NCBI GenBank assembly: GCA_028822065.1
Contig: JAPKEL010000006.1
Coordinates: forward strand, 18,307-82,306
DNA from: Woeseiaceae bacterium
GTDB lineage: Bacteria > Pseudomonadota > Gammaproteobacteria > Steroidobacterales > Woeseiaceae
DNA length: 64,000 nt
Direction of reading: 5' to 3'
The notes beneath the pieces were generated by a model. It searched no databases and was not told the origin of the DNA. It saw only the letters and a list, made by a program, of their open reading frames with translations. Numbering within the stretch: position 1 is the first letter of the stretch; every line of letters begins with the position of its first letter. Both the position numbers and the translations under genes were made by a program. Below are positions 60,236 through 64,000 of the stretch, piece by piece.

Positions 60236-61594
60236 ATGTTAAGTATTATTATTTTAGCCGCCGGTAAAGGCACGAGAATGAATTCCCTGTTACCTAAGGT
60301 TTTACAGCCTCTGGCTGGTAAGCCATTGCTTGAGCATGTGATTTGTACTTCAAAAGCTCTCAAGCCTCATGAAATTTTTATTGTACATGGTTTTGCCGGC
60401 GAATTAATACAACAACGCTTTCAATCAAATTTAGATCTGAAATGGGCGCAACAAAAAGAACAATTAGGGACGGGACATGCCGTGATGCAGGCGGCGAAAA
60501 CTATTTCAAATAAAAATAATGCACTTATTTTATACGGAGACGTCCCTCTTGTGAGCATAGAAACTTTAAGTTTATTAATAGAAGGTCATCAGGATAATGG
60601 AATATCGTTACTTACAGCATTACTCCCTTATGCTGATGGATATGGGCGAATCATACGCCATGATGGCGATATAAAAGCTATTATTGAAGATTCAGAAGCC
60701 ACCGATGCAGAAAAGAGAATCAATGAAATTAATACCGGTATAATGTATTGCGATGCAGGACAGTTAAATAATTGGCTGAATAGATTAAATAATAACAACG
60801 CGAAAGGTGAATATTATTTAACAGATATCATTGGTATGGCCGTTAAAGATGGCGCTAAAGTTCGTGGTATTAAAGCTAAAAATTGGGAAGAGGTAATGGG
60901 TATTAATGATAAAAAAGAATTAGCAACGGCAGAGCGTTTGCTCCAAAAAGACCTAGCAGAAGATTTAATGGAGCAAGGAGTTTCACTTTTAGATCCAGCT
61001 CGGCTGGACATTCGAGGTACTTTAACCTGTGGGAAGGATGTGATCATTGATGTAAACGTTATCTTTGAGGGAGAGGTTAGACTTGGAGATAATGTCAATA
61101 TTGGTCCCAATAATATTATCAGAAACTCCAAGATTCATAACAATACGATCATTCATGCAAATTGTCATATCGATGGCGCAATAATTGGTCAGAAGTCAGC
61201 AATAGGTCCTTATGCTCGATTGAGACCAGGTACGGATTTAAAGGATAATGTTAAAATTGGAAATTTTGTGGAAGTTAAAAAAAGTACTGTTGGTGAAAAT
61301 ACCAAGATTAATCATCTGAGTTATATTGGAGATGCAAAAGTGGGTACTTCAGTAAACATTGGTGCTGGAACCATTACTTGTAATTATGATGGTGCTAACA
61401 AGCATATTACTGAAATAAAAGAGGGGGCGTTTATTGGTTCTGGAGTTGAGTTAGTTGCCCCTGTTGTGATTGAAAAAAATGCTACGATTGGTGCTGGATC
61501 GACTATCTCAAAATCAGCCCCAAAAGAGAGATTAACACTCGAGCGATCAAAGCAAACTACTCATGATAACTGGCAACGCCCTAAAAAATCATAA
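60236..61594 (+). CDS. glmU: Bifunctional GlmU (uridyltransferase / acetyltransferase)
   Basis: Makes UDP-GlcNAc for peptidoglycan and lipopolysaccharide. Seen: the N-terminal nucleotidyltransferase motif IIILAAGKGTRMNSLLPKVL (20 residues), QLGTGHAVMQAA, LYGDVPLVS, NEINTGIMYCD, then the left-handed beta-helix of hexapeptide repeats with IGPYARLRPGT, NFVEVKKSTVGE, HLSYIGDAKVG and GAGTITCNYDGANKH. 452 residues is normal. glmS follows after 30 bases. In Pseudomonas-like genomes glmU lies next to atpC; here 15 kb separates them. Confidence 0.97.
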   Translation: MLSIIILAAGKGTRMNSLLPKVLQPLAGKPLLEHVICTSKALKPHEIFIVHGFAGELIQQRFQSNLDLKWAQQKEQLGTGHAVMQAAKTISNKNNALILYGDVPLVSIETLSLLIEGHQDNGISLLTALLPYADGYGRIIRHDGDIKAIIEDSEATDAEKRINEINTGIMYCDAGQLNNWLNRLNNNNAKGEYYLTDIIGMAVKDGAKVRGIKAKNWEEVMGINDKKELATAERLLQKDLAEDLMEQGVSLLDPARLDIRGTLTCGKDVIIDVNVIFEGEVRLGDNVNIGPNNIIRNSKIHNNTIIHANCHIDGAIIGQKSAIGPYARLRPGTDLKDNVKIGNFVEVKKSTVGENTKINHLSYIGDAKVGTSVNIGAGTITCNYDGANKHITEIKEGAFIGSGVELVAPVVIEKNATIGAGSTISKSAPKERLTLERSKQTTHDNWQRPKKS

Positions 61595-61624
61595 GTTAAC
61601 GAATAGAATATTGGAATAAAAATA

Positions 61625-63457
61625 ATGTGCGGAATTGTTGGTGCGATTAGCGAGAGAAATGTTACTCCTATATTGATGGAGGGATTGCGCCGCCTTGAAT
61701 ATAGAGGTTATGACTCTGCTGGCATAGCAATATTCGATAATAGCAAAATACAAAGATTGCGACGCGCAGGAAAAGTACAAGAGCTACAAAATGCTCTAGA
61801 TAATAATCCATTAATAGGTACTCTGGGAATTTCCCATACAAGATGGGCGACACATGGCATTCCTACAGAAAATAATGCTCATCCTCATCTTTCTGAGCAG
61901 GATATTGCTCTCGTTCATAATGGTATTATCGAAAATCATGAGGCGCTAAAAAAAGAACTTCTTGATGAAGGGTATACATTTGAATCGGATACCGATACCG
62001 AAGTTGTGGTGCATCGCATTCATTTTCATTTAGCTTCAAATGCTGATTTATGTACAGCGGTTAATTTGACGGTCCGTGAATTAGAAGGCGCATATGCATT
62101 AGCTGTCATCAGTAAGGATGAGCCACATAAAATGATTGTTGCTCGATCTGGTTGCCCTGTCGTAATTGGTAAGGGAATTAATGAAAATTTTGTTGCTTCA
62201 GATGTGGCAGCTCTATTACCGGTGACTAATAATTTTATATTTTTAGAAGATGATGATGTTGCCAGTGTAGAAAAAGATAAAGTCACTGTTTTTAATAGTG
62301 AGGGAATCGAGGTAAGCAGGAAAGTTACAGAAAGCAAGCTATCATCAGAGGCAGCTGAGCGCGGTGAATTTAAACATTTCATGCTAAAAGAAATATACGA
62401 GCAATCAATTGCGGTAGGTAATACGCTTAATCAACGCATTGCCGATGGCCAGGTACTTGAAAATGCTTTCGGACCGGATACTAGCATGACCTTCGATCAG
62501 GTTAAGGCAGTGCATATTGTGGCTTGTGGAACGAGCTATCATGCAGGGTTGGTAGCCAGATATTGGATAGAAGATATATGTCGGGTGCCCTGTAGCGTCG
62601 AAATTGCGAGTGAATATAGATATCGCAATCCTGTGGTGCCAGAAAATACATTATTTGTCACCATCAGCCAGTCGGGTGAAACTGCTGATACTTTAGCGGC
62701 TTTGAGAGAAGCTAAAAAAGCAAACTATGTCTCAACTTTAGCGATTTGTAATGTGCCTGAAAGTTCCATGGTTAGAGAGTCCGATTTGGTCTTAATCACC
62801 AATGCAGGCCCTGAAATTGGCGTTGCTTCAACTAAAGCATTTACTACTCAATTAGCGGCATTGTCTTTATTAACTATTGTAATAGGTAGACGGCATGGCT
62901 TAAAAAAAGCATTAGAAAAAGACCTAGTCGCACAATTATTGGAATTACCTGAGCTCATTAATCAAATTTTGGCTCTAGATAGTAATATAGAGTCACTTGC
63001 ACAGCATTTTGCGGATAAGCATCATGCGTTATTTCTGGGGCGTGGGATACAAAATCCTATTGCCATGGAAGGCGCATTAAAATTAAAGGAAATTTCATAT
63101 ATTCATGCAGAAGCATATGCTGCCGGGGAATTAAAGCATGGACCATTGGCATTGGTTGATAAAGATATGCCGATAGTTGCCATTGCCCCAGATGACCAAT
63201 TACTTGAAAAATTAAAAAGTAATTTACAAGAAGTAAGAGCAAGAGGCGGAGAGCTATATGTGTTTGCAGATCCGCGTGTTCAGTTTGCAGATAAAATTGG
63301 TACTCATACCACCACTATGCCTGCTGAGATAAAAGATTTTCAGGCCCCTATTTTATACACTATTCCATTACAGTTACTTTCTTATCATGTGGCTGTTTTA
63401 AAAGGTACTGACATTGATCAACCAAGAAATTTAGCTAAGTCAGTCACTGTGGAATAA
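61625..63457 (+). CDS. glmS: Glutamine-fructose-6-phosphate aminotransferase
   Basis: First enzyme of the hexosamine pathway. Seen: the N-terminal nucleophile as MCGIVGAISE, LEYRGYDSAGIA, SHTRWATHGIPTENNAHPH, then SIS domains with VACGTSYHAGLVARYWIE, TISQSGETADTLAALREAK (19 residues), GPEIGVASTKAFTTQL and the C-terminal DIDQPRNLAKSVTVE. 610 residues is normal. Together with glmU it supplies UDP-GlcNAc. I see no glmS ribozyme in the short gap upstream. Confidence 0.98.
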   Translation: MCGIVGAISERNVTPILMEGLRRLEYRGYDSAGIAIFDNSKIQRLRRAGKVQELQNALDNNPLIGTLGISHTRWATHGIPTENNAHPHLSEQDIALVHNGIIENHEALKKELLDEGYTFESDTDTEVVVHRIHFHLASNADLCTAVNLTVRELEGAYALAVISKDEPHKMIVARSGCPVVIGKGINENFVASDVAALLPVTNNFIFLEDDDVASVEKDKVTVFNSEGIEVSRKVTESKLSSEAAERGEFKHFMLKEIYEQSIAVGNTLNQRIADGQVLENAFGPDTSMTFDQVKAVHIVACGTSYHAGLVARYWIEDICRVPCSVEIASEYRYRNPVVPENTLFVTISQSGETADTLAALREAKKANYVSTLAICNVPESSMVRESDLVLITNAGPEIGVASTKAFTTQLAALSLLTIVIGRRHGLKKALEKDLVAQLLELPELINQILALDSNIESLAQHFADKHHALFLGRGIQNPIAMEGALKLKEISYIHAEAYAAGELKHGPLALVDKDMPIVAIAPDDQLLEKLKSNLQEVRARGGELYVFADPRVQFADKIGTHTTTMPAEIKDFQAPILYTIPLQLLSYHVAVLKGTDIDQPRNLAKSVTVE

Positions 63458-63486
63458 GTTTGAACAGAGAATAAGAAGGAGGGAAA

Positions 63487-63888
63487 ATGTTTAAAAAAGT
63501 ATGTTTTATATCTCTATTGTTTTTTCCCCTAAATGTTCATGCATCTCATGATGTTTGTATTGCGGTTTATCCAACACCATCTGAATGTTTACACGATGAA
63601 GGTGATGACAATAAAAACATCTTAATTGCAGGTGCAGTTGTTGCAGTTGTTGCAGTTGTGTATTTTTATCTCAACAAAGATAAAGATATAGACTCTTACA
63701 ATATCAATGATGGACTCACCCTTTATGAAGGGAAAAAAATTAAGGTAAGTTTTTTCCCTAATCGACTTTATCAGCAGAGTGAACACAGTTATCAATCCGC
63801 AGCAATTTCTTCTTTCAATGAATTTGATTATTACCCAGAATATAAAATTCTAACTTTTGATTTGAGCCCATGGATAAAAAGACACTAA
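63487..63888 (+). CDS. Unrecognised small exported membrane protein
   Basis: A 133-residue protein I do not recognise. It has a signal peptide (about 1-20), two cysteines near the mature N-terminus (Cys24 and Cys34), a single hydrophobic helix ILIAGAVVAVVAVVYFYL (about 45-62), then a basic and aromatic-rich region (KKIKVSFFPNRLYQQSEHSY). The helix DNA contains a 9-base tandem repeat, GCAGTTGTT, read as AVV repeats. A strong ribosome site (AGGAGG) lies upstream. The last 112 bases of the window after its stop show no feature I can name. Confidence 0.7.
   Translation: MFKKVCFISLLFFPLNVHASHDVCIAVYPTPSECLHDEGDDNKNILIAGAVVAVVAVVYFYLNKDKDIDSYNINDGLTLYEGKKIKVSFFPNRLYQQSEHSYQSAAISSFNEFDYYPEYKILTFDLSPWIKRH
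63637..63660 (+). repeat. 9-base tandem repeat in the small membrane protein
   Basis: About two and a half copies of GCAGTTGTT encode the AVVAVVAVV part of a membrane helix. The unit is in frame, so copy-number change would lengthen the helix by three residues each time. Confidence 0.6.
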
Positions 63889-64000
63889 AGCTTTAAAGGC
63901 CGATTGATATTGATCGATTCTAGCGTTTGAGAGGTGACTCAATACTTATTAAACTTATATGAATGATTGCGATAAAAAATTAGGTTTGAACAAAGCAATT

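Overview
This window reads as the replication-origin region of a low-GC, probably marine, gammaproteobacterium. The evidence is gene order. dnaA-dnaN-recF-gyrB run on the minus strand, and rpmH-rnpA-yidC-mnmE-mnmG, then rsmG-parA-parB-atpIBEFHAGDC, run on the plus strand away from the origin. plsC and a glycyl-tRNA synthetase converge on gyrB, and glmU-glmS lie beyond atpC. This is the layout I know from Pseudomonas-like gammaproteobacteria. The rhodanese-grxC-secB-gpsA-trmL block is also gammaproteobacterial. I see no rRNA, tRNA, CRISPR array, insertion sequence or prophage. I do not assign a genus.

Layout. 1-3.7 kb: the 3' end of a TrkH potassium transporter, then a TRAP transporter whose binding protein lies on the other strand. 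4-7.4 kb: dtd, tatABC and a POT peptide symporter. 7.4-10.1 kb (minus): a CtpA-type protease, a methyltransferase and a secreted six-domain Kazal protein in one tight operon. 10.2-12.9 kb: rhodanese, grxC, secB, gpsA and trmL. 13-15.4 kb: a class 1B-like dihydroorotate dehydrogenase converging with glnA at a shared terminator. 15.7-20.3 kb: dimeric-type glyS, plsC, gyrB. 20.5-24.4 kb: recF (holding two parS sites), dnaN, an origin-like intergenic region and dnaA. 24.4-30 kb: rpmH to mnmG. 30-35.6 kb: a metabolic cassette (MBL hydrolase, AcuI-type reductase, prpBCD) placed between mnmG and rsmG. 35.7-45.2 kb: rsmG, parAB and the full F-ATPase operon. 45.4-60 kb: a second accessory block between atpC and glmU (metA, metY, alpha/beta hydrolase, a dehydrogenase/hydratase fusion, a DmdC/FadE-type acyl-CoA dehydrogenase, a DmdA-like GcvT-family protein, an amidohydrolase and two exported peptidases). 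60.2-64 kb: glmU, glmS and an unrecognised small exported protein.

How the genes may work together. The two accessory blocks contain pieces that could fit acrylate/propionate use (AcuI feeding the methylcitrate cycle) and methylated-sulfur use (a DmdA-like demethylase, a DmdC-like dehydrogenase, a crotonase domain and MetY, which could fix methanethiol). This is an inference; the same genes could serve ordinary fatty-acid and methionine metabolism. POT transporter, amidohydrolase, S15 and M14 peptidases suggest peptide scavenging.

The strongest structural finding is the dnaN-dnaA intergenic region. It holds three consensus DnaA boxes. One is followed by a GC-rich palindrome and six TAA triplets, the arrangement expected of a bacterial origin-unwinding element. 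Several genes (dctQ, gpsA, rnpA) have conserved N-terminal sequence upstream of any ATG/GTG/TTG, which suggests unusual start codons.
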